DNA from: Iris pallida
Lineage: Eukaryota; Streptophyta; Magnoliopsida; Asparagales; Iridaceae
Direction of reading: 5' to 3'
NCBI GenBank assembly: GCA_029216955.1
Contig: JANAVB010009598.1
Coordinates: 23,990,322 to 24,054,321 of the forward strand
Length of the DNA: 64,000 nucleotides
The position numbers were made by a program, and so were the translations under genes. The notes under the pieces are model-generated. The model did not search any database. It was not told the origin of the DNA and worked only from the letters and a program-made list of their open reading frames with translations. Of the stretch, positions 41,676 to 53,312 are shown piece by piece. Numbering within the stretch: the first letter of the stretch is position 1; each line of letters opens with the position of its first letter.

Positions 41676-43019
41676 CTTGACTTGTAACTTGTAACTTGAC
41701 TCGTATAATCAACTTGACACCATGGGTGTTCCTGCTTGCTTGCTTGTGCAATCCACTTGTCTTGTCTTGCATCATGTCTAGGACGTGACTTCCTGGGTAC
41801 CACGGCCAGGGACTCGCGCTAAATTGGATTAGGCTAATTATTAGATCAAACTAGAATATGGAGAATTTCCAGTCACAGGCAATCTCGTTATTTGGGCGCT
41901 TTAATGGACTTGTAGCTTGCCGACGAGTAGAGCACATTTCCAGCACACTGTCATGTGTTGCACCCTCTAAGTCACCTAAGGGTACATTTGTCTCCCGGGC
42001 AATGTACCCACCTATAACTCTCAACCCGCGGAAGGATAACTGGATGGTCTGCAGGGCTTGGAACTGGAAATTCTCACTTGCATCTTATTAGTAATTAGGC
42101 TTGTGATAACCCTAGTTAGTTAAAGTAGTAAGCCGTAGTACTTGCTTGGCCGATTGTGAATGAATGGTGTCCAGCTCTGTCTAAGTCTTGTCTAGCCCCT
42201 GTACCTGGAACTCTTGATCATGATTGTTTTACTTATCTCTAATGATAAATGGGTAGAGACAGTGAGCTATTCAGGCGAAGGGGTATAATCCTGGTCCTTG
42301 TTTGGTTTAAGGATTGTAACCTGGCTCCCGGAATGGTTCCACGTCCCTAGTCGTTTATCGCTCTGTGTACTTTTATTACTTGTACTTTCCTTTTATTTTT
42401 TATGTTCTGATATGCTGGCTTTTGTTCTTATTTGTGGCCTCCTTGTGGCACTTGCTCCTTCTGGGGTTTGACCCAGCTGGTTTTGTGTGGCCAGATTTCG
42501 GAGCAGCTTCCGAGGATCTACCAAGCTTCCAGCCCAATGGTGAACACTAGACGGAACCCGGGCTACGAGTGGGTTTTCTTTTTTTGTTTCACCCACTTAT
42601 ATGTAAATTTATTCTTTTGAGGCGTTTAGCCGACGAGCACCTGTTAGCTCGATGCACATTTACTTACTGTCTGCCTACGGGCTGTAAACATGATTAACAA
42701 ATCCTAGGGTTGATCATATATGACTGAACTCTTGCTAGTCCTATCATTTTGTACGACTAGCTTCATGATCATCCAATATGTAATATTTGGGACGCCTTAT
42801 ATATATATATATTTGATGCTCTAATATCTTGTAACTCTGTTAATTGCTTGAGATTGAGACAATAGGCTTGACCTTAAGAAACTGCTGGCTTGTAGTAAAC
42901 CCTCATATCTAGACAGCCGTGACCGTATAGTTGAGATGTATTCTATTTCAATATACGTAGCTGGCTATGTCTGCCCCCGCTCTCTAGTATTCTGGTTCTG
43001 GGGCGTGACACGGTTTAAG

Positions 43020-43037
43020 TGGTGGCCCATGCAGGTC
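43020..43037 (+). other. Primer-binding-site-like motif of E3
   Basis: TGGTGGCCCATGCAGGTC, nine bases after the 5' LTR, is identical to the motif in E2 at 20813-20830. It differs from the usual TGGTATCAGAGC (initiator Met tRNA) seen in most plant Gypsy elements. Confidence 0.6.
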
Positions 43038-43072
43038 TTGGCATTCAAGAAATGTGAGGGTTTACCGAATAG

Positions 43073-46000
43073 ATGTCTCAATCAATATCCGCCATTGATC
43101 TCTGCTCGTATCTTCAAATCCCCGAGAATCTCGACCTGATCACATTGCTTGTATCATTGATCCGTCCTGGTCCTTTCCTTATTGTTCCCTATGTCGTCTT
43201 CTTCAGCGGCATTGCTCCCGGACCTGCCAACCAGCCAGAGGAAGCTCGGCAAGCACCCCAGCGCCAGGAAGATCAAGCTCAGCACTCTGGAGTAGCCTTC
43301 CGAGTTATGCTTCCCAGAGGCTCGGAACCTCCAGTTCAGGCAGCTCTGCCCGTTCAACCAGCTAGACAGGATGAGGGACCTTTGGTAGGGCTTATCAGAG
43401 AACTGCTTGCATCCCAAGATCGTCGAGGCGACGCCTTGCACCAGGAAGTTCATGATGCACAAAACAGAGGAGGTCCCCAAGGGAATCAGGCGGCCAACAG
43501 TTTCAAACGCTTGAACCCTCCCTTCTTTGACGGCAGTGAAGATGCGATTGCCGCGGACGCTTGGCTTCAGGATACCGAGGTGGTTCTAGAATCAGCTAGG
43601 ACACCTGAGAATGAGAAGGTGGCAGTGGTACGGCTACAGTTACTGGACTTGACTCGCGATTGGTGGGCAGCTCAGGCCATGGGGTTAGCGGCACCAGTTA
43701 CTTGGGCGACGTTCAGAGAGAGATTCCAGACAAAGTACTTTGATGCGATGGCACGGTACGACTTGCAGACCAGATTCACCAACTTGAAGCAAGGAGGCAG
43801 GACGGTCGATGGCTATACGACCGAGTTTTCTAGGCTGAGTAGGTTCGCCCCCACCTTGGTGGCAACCGAGTTCGATAGGGCTCAGCGGTTCCAGCAAGGG
43901 CTGCATTTAGAGATATTATTGGCTGTCGAGCAGTTCGAGCACCAGACGTTCGATGCAGTGTTGAAGGCAGCAAGGAGGCATGAGTATACCTTCCGGAGAA
44001 TTGTGGACAGGACCGGAGGCAGGAAGCGGTCCCACAACCAGATGTACCAATCTTCAGCTCCAGCCCCGACAGCTAGGGGTATAACCATTGGAACTCCGAG
44101 GCGGGCGGCCTCAGTGACGTCGGTTCAGCATTCAACCCCGACGTATCCGCAGTAGCAGAAGCAGAAGCAGTCTTCCGCGGTAGGATGTTCGCATTACGGG
44201 AAGCCGGGCCATGTAGTGGCAGAGTGTCGTAGGGCGCAGGGATTGTGCATGGCTTACGGAAGAGCAGATCATAAGATAGGGACCTGCCCGAATAGGGGAG
44301 GTCCATCATCATCCAACCTTTCTAGTTCTTCGGTGAGAGGACCAGCCCTAGTTCCAGTCCAGCAGCAGCAACAACAGCAGTACCCGAGGCCATTGGCGCC
44401 CCAGGCCCAGGCCTTCCAGCAGCAGTTCACCCAGGCTCCAGCACAGAACCGACAGAGGGGTTTCCAGCAGAGGGGACCCGCAGCTAGAGGTCAGGCTATG
44501 ATGATGACCATGGAAGAAGAAGTTGCACCAGGTGAGGTAGTGGCAGGTACTATTCTCGTCAACACCTTTCCAGCATCTGTATTATTTGATTCTGGTGCAT
44601 CGCATTCATTCATGTCTGTACGATTCGCGACACGGATAGGATTGGAGCCCGAGTCATTATCAGTGAGGCTCAATATACTTACTGGTAATGGTCTTGTGGG
44701 AGTAGATCGAGTATTTTCCTCGTGTCGGATCGTAGTTAACGGTAGAGAGTTCCCCGCTAGGCTCATAGAGTTCCCTATGGCAGACTATGATGTAGTCCTG
44801 GGCATGGATTGGTTGAGGAACCATTATGCTAGGATAGACAGCCATGTTGGCAGAGTTGTCTTTAGTATTCCCGGAGAGCCAGAGTTTTCATTTTCCAGAG
44901 GCGCCGTGGAGCCTTCTCCTCCAGTATTGCGGATGGCAGTAGCAGCAGTGCAGTTGCCCCGGATAGTTGAAGAGTTTCCAGATGTCTTCCCAGAGGAACT
45001 TCCAGGGATGCCACCAGAGCGGGAGATCGAGTTCACCATTGACTTGATTCCCGGGACAGCACCAGTATCAGAGCGAGTCTACAGAATAGCGCCTTCATAG
45101 TTGGAGATTTTGTACAAGATGATTGAAGAACTTAGAACCAAGGGATTCATTCGTGCTAGTGGATCGCCTTGGGGAGCCCCGATGCTTCTTGTGAAAAAGA
45201 AGGATGGTACGTCCAGGCTATGTATTGATTATCGTACCTTGAACTCAGTGACAATCAAGAACAGATACCCTCTCCTGAGGATAGATGACTTGTTTGATCA
45301 ACTCAAAGGGGCTTCAGTTTTCTCGAAGATAGACTTGCGGTCAGGATACCACCAGATCAGAGTCAGAGAGCAGGACATCCCGAAGACGGCGTTCAGATCG
45401 AGGTACAGGCATTGGAAGTTTCTAGTTATGCCCTTTGGAGCGACCAATACGCCGGCAGTATTCATGGACCTCATGAACCGTATTTTCATGCCTTACTTGG
45501 ATCAGTTTGTGATAGTGTTCCTTGATGACATCCTGGTCTACAGCAAGAGTGAAGCAGAGCACGAGCAGCATCTCAGAGTTGTCCTCCAGATTCTCAGAGA
45601 GCACCAGTTGTACGCCAAGTTCAGTAAATGCGAGTTCTGGCTCGATCGTATTTCTTACTTGGGTCACATCATTACCAGGGAAGGAGTGGAAGTGGATCCC
45701 CAGAAGATTGTGGCTATCGAGTCATGGCCAGTACCTAGCTCAGTGGCAGAGGTTCGCAGCTTCCTCGGATTGGCCGGCTACTACCGGCGGTTCGTCTCAG
45801 ATTTTGCAAGGATTTCAGCACCGATGACCCAGTTGACCCGCAAGGATGTGCCGTTCGTTTGGACAGCAGAATGTCAGGAATCATTTGAGAAGTTAAAGCG
45901 AGGTTTGATAACGGCTCCCATTCTCACACTTCCAGATGGGATCGGAGGATTCACAGTTTATTGCGACGCTTCAGGCAGAGGATTGGGATACGTTTTGATG

Positions 46001-47845
46001 CAGCATGGGAAGGTAATTGCTTATGTGTCGTGTCAACTCCGTGATCATGAGAAGAATTACCCGACCCACGACTTGGAGCTAGCAGCAGTAGTGTTTGTAC
46101 TTAAGTTGTGGAGGCACTACTTGTACGGAGACAGAGTGGAGATATTTACTGATCATAAGAGCCTGAAGTATGTTTTCACCCAGAAGGACCTTAATATGCG
46201 GCAGAGAAGATGGCTCGAGCTACTTGTGGACTATGATGTGGACTTGCAGTATCACCTAGGGAAGGCCAACGTGGTAGCAGATGCGTTGAGCAGGAGAGCC
46301 GGAGTCTACCTTCTAACAGCCCAACCAGAGCTATTGGCAGATCTTCAGAAGATGGGAATTGAAGTGGTTCTTTCTTCCAATATGGCCTTGATGGCCAGCC
46401 TACAGATTCAGTCCACAATAGTTGAGAGGATCCGGACAGCACAGTTAACATATTCCAAGATTCAGCGGCACAGAGCAGAGTGCGAGGCAGGACACAGGCC
46501 AGAGTTATGCATCCATAAAGATGGTACACTTCGACACGGCACGTGTCTTTGTGTACCCAGTGGAGATATCAGACAGGAAGTCATGGCAGAGGCTCACAGT
46601 TCGCAGTATTCCATCCACCCAGGCAGCACGAAGATGTACCGAGATATTCGTCAACACTTTTAGTGGAATGGTATGAAGAGGGAGATAGCCCGGTATGTCT
46701 CTCGATGTTTGGTTTACCAACAAGTCAAGGCTGAACATCAGAGGCCAGCTGGACTTCTTCAACCTTTACCGATCCCAGAATGGAAATGGGAACACATAAC
46801 CATGGATTTCGTGACTGGATTACCCAGATCTCCGGCCGGCAGAGATGCTATTTGGGTTATTGTGGACAGGCTTACCAAGGTGGCACACTTTCTTCCATTC
46901 AAAGTTGGACAGTCGATGGCGCAGCTAGCAGAAATGTATCCCAGGCAGATCGTTCGACTTCACGGAGTGCCAGTCAGCATAGTATCAGACAGGGATACGA
47001 GATTCACATCGCACTTCTGGTGCAGTCTTTATCAAAGTTTGGGGACTCGTCTCAAGTTCAGCTCAGCGTATCATCCGCAGACAGATGGGCAGTCAGAGCG
47101 TACTATACAAACTCTTGAAGATATGTTGCGGTCGTGTACCCTTGACTTTGGTGGTTCGTGGGAGGATCACCTGCACCTGGTGGAATTCTCGTACAACAAT
47201 AGTTTCCAGGCCAGTATCCAGATGGCACCCTTCGAGGCTCTGTATGGTAGGAAGTGCAGATCCCCGTTAGCATGGGACGAAGTCAGAGAGAGGCAGATGC
47301 TCGGTCCAGAACTGATTTCTCAGACGATTGAAGTGGTCAGGAGAGTCAGAGATCACCTCCGAGTTGCTCAGGATCGCCAGCGCCATTGGGCCGATGCTCA
47401 TCGGCGTCCCTTAGAATTTGTCGTCGGCGACCATGTATTCCTTAGGATCTTGCCTACCCGTGGCGTCATTCATTTTGGCGTACGGGAAAAGCTTAGTCCT
47501 AGGTATATAGGACCGTTCGATATTCTGGAGCGAGTAGGCGATGTGTCCCATCGTCTCGCTCTTCCGCCGTCGCTAAGTGAGGTACATAATGTATTTCATG
47601 TATCCCAATTAAGACGGTACATCCCGGACCCGAGCCATATCCTAGATCATTCGGAATTGGTTGTTGGTACCAACCTTTCGTATGAGGAGAGGCCCGTGTC
47701 TATATTGGACCGGAGAGAAAATATGCTCAAGAACAAGACTATTAACTTAGTCCGTGTTGCTTGGGGTCATCACTCTCTAGGTGAGTCAACATGGGAGCGT
47801 GAGGACGATATCCGATCGCGATACCCCTACCTGTTTGACTCATAA
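43073..47845 (+). pseudogene. E3 gag-pol, one 1590-codon frame with three TAG stops
   Basis: Gag, protease, RT, RNase H, integrase and chromodomain are all in one frame from ATG 43073, the first ATG of the frame after the PBS. The capsid domain spans residues ~145-300. Two zinc knuckles (~371 and ~391) each have Tyr for the second Cys. Protease DSGA is at ~505. RT lies at ~675-900 with FLDD at ~815. RNase H has CDASG (~962), DLELAA and TDHKSL (~1025). In integrase a zinc Cys is Tyr (CLVYQQ), while the Asp, Asp and Glu of MDFVTG (~1243), SDRDTRF (~1305) and SERTIQ (~1340) are kept. A chromodomain-like tail (~1540-1590) includes HHSLGESTWE. TAG stops at 44153, 45098 and 46661 sit where Gln, Gln and Trp are expected. 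There is no frameshift, so decay is recent and purely by substitution. Confidence 0.93.
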
Positions 47846-48014
47846 GGTATAATGTCTTCCTTGTGCCTTACGCTTTCCCTTCCTTGCTTGCATTGTATGA
47901 TTGTATGATTGAACTGCTTAGTGTAGCTTGTCTGTGCTTAGTATAGCTTGTCGTGGCCATCTCTAGCTCCTTGATTAAATTTCGAGGACGGAATTCTTTG
48001 AAGGTGGGTAGAGT
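47846..48014 (+). other. E3 3' untranslated end and polypurine tract
   Basis: Short non-coding stretch with TTTCGAGGACGGAATTCTTT (47980-47999), then GAAGGTGGGTAGAG just before the 3' LTR start TGTCACCC. This is the same layout as in E2 and E4. Confidence 0.8.
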
Positions 48015-50572
48015 TGTCACCCTCATTTCCTGTATTTCGTATTTGTACTCGTAATTTGATTTTTGGGCACGTATTTTATTTTCTCGACTTGCGGATTTTG
48101 GTTTCTCGTAAATGGGTTTGGACCATGGCTTGGTTTTATTTTGTGGAGTTGGTTTGGTTTGGTTGGTTATCATGAGTGGAACACCTTAGCCTATTCTCCA
48201 CCTCCATTCCATCACAACCACCCTCATTAAAACCCACCAACTTTTTCTCTCTCCTCCATAACTCTATTAATTTCTTACAACTTCTTCTTCTTCCTTCTTC
48301 CACACAACTCCCCAACCCATAGGCAAGTGTACCTTGCCATCAAATAAGCACCACTTATTATTTGTCCATTAACTAGATTAGGCCATGGAGAACAACTTTA
48401 GAACTTGACATTTTATGATTTGGAGCTTCCATTTTTCTAGATCTAGGTTTTAACCATTTTGGAAAATCCTTGGTTTTGATCCATTAAACTTTGATTTTTG
48501 TATGTTTTGATGCTTCCATGTGGAAGAGAATTCGATTTTACTCAAGTTAGAACTTTGGAAATCTAGATTTGGTTTTGATTTGGCTAAGTTATGAAGATTT
48601 GAAGTTTTTGGTGTTCTTGAGGAGTTCATCTCAGCCTTGGTGAAGGCTCTCGGCCAGTGCTTTTTAGCACTTGACCGTTTGCGTACCCCCGGCCTGTGCT
48701 CTTTAGCGCATGGCCGATTGCGCATAGGCTCAGCCAGTGCTTTGCGCCACGCTGGATTGCGCTGGCGCAAGCTAGCCATGCGCAAGCCAGCCATGCGCAA
48801 AGTAACCCCTGCGCACTCGACCATTGCGCAATCCACCCATGCGCAATCCACCCCTGCGCAGTTCACTCCTGCGCAGTCTGTTCATGGGCAATCTGCCCCT
48901 GCGCCCTGTGCCCCTGCGCACTTGGCACCCTGCGCAGCTGACACCTGCGCAATCTAACCCCCTGACCCCTTGCGCAAACCATTGGCTCTTGGAGTTTTGG
49001 TTTTATTTCTCTAAGCTTGGCTCTTCTATAGTCCTATATATATATATTGGTACTATATTAGATATTTTACGTCCATTTTATATCCTTACGCCTTTTGTCA
49101 CGAACTGATTTTTACTTAATATGTTTGGAATGACTATGGTACATGGCATGGTATGACAAGGAACTAGCATAACACGACAGTGACCCGTAGTGATGCACTC
49201 CTGACATGACCAACCTGACATGATAGTGGCCCGTCGTGGTGCGCTCCTGACAAGTACCCTGACATGAATTATCTTGATAACTTGATAGTGGCCCGTGGCG
49301 GCGCACTCCTGACTTGACTTGACTTGTTACTTGTAACTTGACTCGTATAATCAACTTGACACCGTGGGTGTTCCTGCTTGCTTGCTTGTGCAATCCACTT
49401 GTCTTGTCTTGCATCATGTCTAGGACGTGACTTCCTGGGTACTACGGCCAGGGACTCGCGCTAAATTGGATTAGGCTAATTATTAGATCAAACTAGAACA
49501 TGGAGAATTCTCAGTCACAGGCAATCTCGTTATCTGGGCGCTTTAATGGACTTGTAGCTTGCCGACGAGTAGAGCACATTTCCAGCACACTGTCATGTGT
49601 TGCACCCTCTAAGTCACCTAAGGGTACATTTGTCTCCCGGGCAATGTACCCACCTATAACCCTCAACCCACGGAAGGATAACTGGATGGTCTGCAGGGCT
49701 TGGGACTGGAAATTCTCACTTGCATCTTGTTAGTAATTAGGCTTGTGATAACCCTAGTTAGTTAAAGTAGTAAGCCGTAGTACTTGCTTGGCCGATTGTG
49801 AATGAATGGTGTCCAGCTCTGTCTAAGTCTTTTCTAGCCCCTGTACCTGGAACTCTTGATCATGATTGTTTTACTTATCTCTAACGATAAATGGGTAGAG
49901 ACAGTGAGCTATTCAGGCAAAGGGGTATAATCTCGGTCCTTGTTTGGTTTAAGGATTGTAACCTGGCTCCCGGAATGGTTCCACGTCCCTAGTCGTTTAT
50001 CGCTCTGTGTACTTTTATTACTTGTACTTTTCTTTTATTCTTTATGTTCTGATATGCTGGCTTTTGTTCTTATTTGTGGCCTCCTTGTGGCACTTGCTCC
50101 TTCTGGGGTTTGACCCAGCTGGTTTTGTGTGGCCAGATTTTGGAGCAGCTCCCGAGGATCTACCAAGCTTCCAGCCCAATGGTGAACACTAGACGGAACC
50201 CGGGCTACGAGTGGGTTTTCTTTTTTTGTTTCACACACTTATATGTAAATTATTCTTTTGAGGCGTTTAGCCGACGAGCACCTGTTAGCTCAATGCATAT
50301 TTACTTACTGTCTGCCTACGGGCTGTAAACATGATTAACAAATCCTAGGGTTGATCATGTATGACTGAACTCTTGCTAGTCCTATCATTTTGTACGACTA
50401 GCTTCATGATCATCCAATATATAATATTTGGGACGCCTTATATATATATATATATATATTTGATGCTCTAATATCTTGTAACTCTGTTAATTGCTTGAGA
50501 TTGAGACAATAGGCTTGACCTTAAGAGACTGCTGGCTTGTAGTAAACCCTCATATCTAGACAGCCGTAACCG
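48015..50572 (+). mobile_element. E3 3' LTR, truncated
   Basis: Matches 40389-42924 and breaks off within CAGCCGT(A/G)ACCG. The last 86 bases of the LTR, with the GGGGCGTGACA end, are missing. The next base belongs to gene 2 of CACTA1. It includes the tandem arrays at about 48715-48976 and 49176-49312. Confidence 0.92.
48715..48976. repeat. TGCGCA-phased tandem array in the E3 3' LTR
   Basis: Same array type as at 41090-41335. Copy number and some units differ (for example an extra GCGCAAGC(T/C)AGCCAT unit near 48765-48800), so it has changed since insertion or during reverse transcription. Confidence 0.85.
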
Positions 50573-50573
50573 A

Positions 50574-52546
50574 GCCGGTGCTGGTGGGAGTCGACGACCC
50601 CGATCGTCTCCATCTACCACTCCTACCGACTCCTCATCCCCCCGTACTCTAATATACACTAGCGGTCTAGTTGCCGGCAGTGCCTCCATACCCGGCTCTA
50701 GCAGTTCGAGGCTAGGGCCTTCTTCTTCTATACAGCCAGTACCGTCGAGTATTCCAGAGGTCGACCCTACTATTGAGGAGCAGGCCGAGGACGAGGCCCA
50801 CGTCGAGGTCGAGGTCGAGGGTGATGGCGAGGCCCACGCCGACGGCGAGAGCGAGGCCGAGACCGAGGGACAGGCTGCGGGCAGGGGCAGAGGCAGGGGC
50901 AGGGGGCAGGACAGGGGTATAGTACAGCTCCCATTTGAGACAGATCCTCCGTGTCGCCCGGAGGAGGATCTGAGGTTAGAGATTTGGGCCTGTACTCGGA
51001 CCAGGCAGTAAGTAAAATTATTGCATTTAATTTGTTTAAATTTATTATAAATTTGTTTAATAAATTTTAATTTCTATTTTACAGGTGTTATCCCTCCTCC
51101 GTACACCGGTCGCTGGGTACATTCCTGCGACAGAACTACGGGGGGCCCTGGATCAACTAGAGGGATGTCCCGGCCGACAGGAAGGCCTTCTGGTTTGAGC
51201 ATTTTTCGGTACGTAAAAGTTTATTTCCTTTTAACATTTAGTATATTATGTTATAACTTACGTACTTCTATGATTTTTTTAGCGGACTTACTTCTTCCCT
51301 CCCCACCGCGCCGTTGCTGTCGATGCTATATTTTTCGGCATCACCAGCAAGCTTATTAGGGACGCGATCCTCGACCAAAAGGATCACAACCGCCGGAGAG
51401 AGCCTATTCAGGGTTGGATCTCTGTCATCGACTGGGCAGTAATGAAGAGGAGATTCGAGGAGGAAGCCTACAAGGAGAAGTCCGCGAAGTCTAAAAGAGC
51501 GCGACAGGCGGGGTCGCAGTGGTATGGTGGATCAAGGTCCATCATGGATTTCTTCACCCATATGGTACGTATCTCGCCATATACTCATAATTAATACTTT
51601 ATAGTAATATATTTCTTTCAACTTAACTGGCAAATTATATAATAATTTCGTAACAGGTTGAATTGGGAGAAGACCCGAATATGGTGACCTTGTTCCTCGC
51701 CACACACACGAAGGAGGAGCGGTTCGTAGACGACAAGGCCCAGGACACCTACGTAAGTTTTACTTAATGCTAGTTCATTAATATTAATTTTTAGTTACGT
51801 AGAAAATTCATATAGATGTTATTTCTAGGCCGAGTTTTAGAAGTTTTACTTAATGTTAGTGCATTAGTATTAATTTTTAGCGACCACGTGAGAATTCATA
51901 TAGATGTTATTTCTAGGCCGAGTTTTTGAGGCTTAGGGACGCCGGGCCGACACGGTCAGAGGAGGCTGGTGCTAGCACTTCCCAGCAGCCCCCGGCCGCC
52001 GTAGCTCAGTCAGATGACGAGCTGTGGATGAGGGCCATTGGTGGCATGCATAGGTGTACGTACTATGGTACGGGCTCCTATGGTGCCTTCATTGCGTCAC
52101 AGGCCTCTGCGACCGCCACTAGTGTGCCCGGCCCCGCACAGACTGAGGAGTCGCTCCGCCAGCAGCAGAGTGACACCCTTGCACAGATCGTAGCTCTGCG
52201 TAACGAGATGCTGCAGAGGATGGGGGCACCACATACAGATGATTCTGTGCTCATCTCACGCTTTAAAAGGCTGGAGGAGACTACGGAGGCGCTGCAATAG
52301 ATGACCCGTGCTACGTAGGAGGCTACGCAGCGGTTGGTCGAATAAATACAGCATTTCCAGGAGATGGCAGCGGAGCGACCGTCTGCTGGTACGCCGGAAG
52401 CATCATCTACATCCGGCGGTGCACGGAAGGACATGCTCGTCCACATGTTGTCACCGGAGGAGTATCAGACGATCCTGACGTTACGACGACAGTCATCTGG
52501 TGGCGCTCCTCCTCTAGCACCGGGTCCAGCTCCAGACGATCAGTAG
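50574..52546 (+). pseudogene. CACTA1 gene 2 (Transposase_24-type protein), five exons, 5'-truncated
   Basis: This is the second En/Spm-type protein, probably a DNA-binding partner of the transposase. Exons by splice signals and alignment to CACTA2: 50574-51007, 51085-51208, 51283-51564, 51658-51752 and 51917-52546. Exon 1 is Ser/Pro-rich, then Glu-rich and Gly-Arg-rich, ending LRLEIWACT. Exons 2-3 carry the conserved YGGPWIN, FFPPHRA, SKLIRDAILDQK and GWIS...W segments. Exon 4 has VTLFLATHTKEE. Exon 5 has DELWMRAIGGMH and a coiled-coil-like stretch. The start and first residues are lost in the deletion at 50572. In-frame stops lie at 51158 (TAG), 52298 (TAG), 52313 (TAG) and 52340 (TAA). Intron 4 contains a tandem duplication of its 3' end. 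Confidence 0.85.
51755..51925 (+). repeat. Tandem duplication of an intron end with its splice acceptor
   Basis: Two imperfect copies of about 84 bases, each with AAGTTTTACTTAATG near the start and ATGTTATTTCTAGGCCGAG at the end. Each copy carries an acceptor and the start of exon 5. Only the second is followed by open reading frame; the first meets TAG at 51838-51840. Confidence 0.85.
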
Positions 52547-52884
52547 TTTTGTTTTTGTATTTTTGGACTGTACTATATTTTTTACTTTGTACGTATTTGG
52601 GGATATTCAGTTTTTTTGTTGAGTATATTGAGTTTGTACGTGTTTACGGATATTGATTTGGTTTGTTCAGGATATTATATATTGATATTGTTTGTTGCGG
52701 ATAGTATTTTTTCTTTATATTTTTTGTATATTCTGGAATGTATTGTGCGTGCCGGTGTTGAGTGTTCCACCGAGGGGGTCGGCGAACCCAGGGATTGGAT
52801 TCTGTATTTTGTGTTTTGTATTCTGTATTTTGGCTCAGGCTCCAACTCCATTTGCATTCTGGAACCTTTTTTTCATATTTTTTT
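52547..52884. other. CACTA1 3' untranslated region
   Basis: T-rich sequence between the gene 2 stop and the subterminal repeats. Small open frames (52616-52925) show no domain. Repeated TGTATTTTGTGTTTTGTATTC-like T/G sequence is seen near 52803-52835. Confidence 0.6.
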
Positions 52885-53312
52885 ACCTTAGCGACGTTTT
52901 TAGCGACGTTATTATTCGTCGCTAAATTTTAGCGACGTTAGTAAATATCGCTAAAAGCGTCGCTAAATTCTGATGTGGCAACACGTGGCACCATAATCTG
53001 ATGTCAGCTCATCGTCGCCAAAATGTCGCAACAGTGTCGCTAAACGGCGACCATACAATAACGTCGCCTTATACGTCGCTAATTAGCGTCAACGATCAAA
53101 CATCGTAAATAATGTCGTTAATTAGCGACGTTAATAATGTCACCAAATAACGTCGCCCTAGCGACGTTTTACGATGTTTTCTCGTTTAGCGACATATTTT
53201 TTTCCGTCGTTTCCAAAACGTCGCCTAAAACGTCGCTAAATTCACTTAGCGACTCTTTTATCGAGTTTAGCGACATTTTGTAACGTCGCTAATCTGACAA
53301 ATTTTTGTAGTG
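52885..53312. repeat. CACTA1 3' terminal and subterminal repeats
   Basis: Fifteen or more TTAGCGACGTT / ACGTCGCTAA motifs in both orientations (counted by eye), then the terminus ATTTTTGTAGTG. The density matches the 5' end, as expected for TnpA-type binding arrays. Confidence 0.9.

Larger units (their letters stand above)
40389..43010 (+). mobile_element. E3 5' LTR
   Basis: 2622 bases, beginning TGTTACCCCC (TGTCACCCTC in the 3' LTR) and ending CTGGGGCGTGACA. It contains a GCGC-bearing tandem array (about 41090-41335) and a second array of about 55-base units with the CGCACTCCTGAC motif (about 41535-41675). Open frames inside it are repeat-driven. Confidence 0.92.
40389..50572 (+). mobile_element. 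E3: Ty3/Gypsy chromovirus inserted in a CACTA1 intron
   Basis: The 5' LTR is 40389-43010. The PBS-like site is 43020-43037. One gag-pol frame spans 43073-47845. The purine tract (GAAGGTGGGTAGAG) comes just before the 3' LTR at 48015. The 3' LTR is truncated at about 50572. The LTRs are very similar by eye (a few differences per hundred bases at most), so the insertion is young compared with E1 and E2. No target duplicate can be shown because the right boundary is deleted. Confidence 0.93.
36463..53312 (+). mobile_element. CACTA1: En/Spm transposon carrying a nested Gypsy element
   Basis: The left end is CACTACTAAAATCTGC. The right end reads CACTACAAAAATTTGTC on the minus strand. The 3-base target duplicate ATT occurs at 36460-36462 and 53313-53315. 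Both ends carry subterminal ACGTCG/AGCGACGT motifs. Gene 1 (Tnp2 transposase, 37719-40335) is broken. E3 (40389-50572) lies in the intron after its main exon. The following DUF4216 exons and the start of gene 2 are deleted, and gene 2 (Transposase_24) runs from 50574 to 52546. Both genes carry stops, so the element can no longer supply its own transposase. Its ends look intact and could in principle still be bound in trans. Confidence 0.93.
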
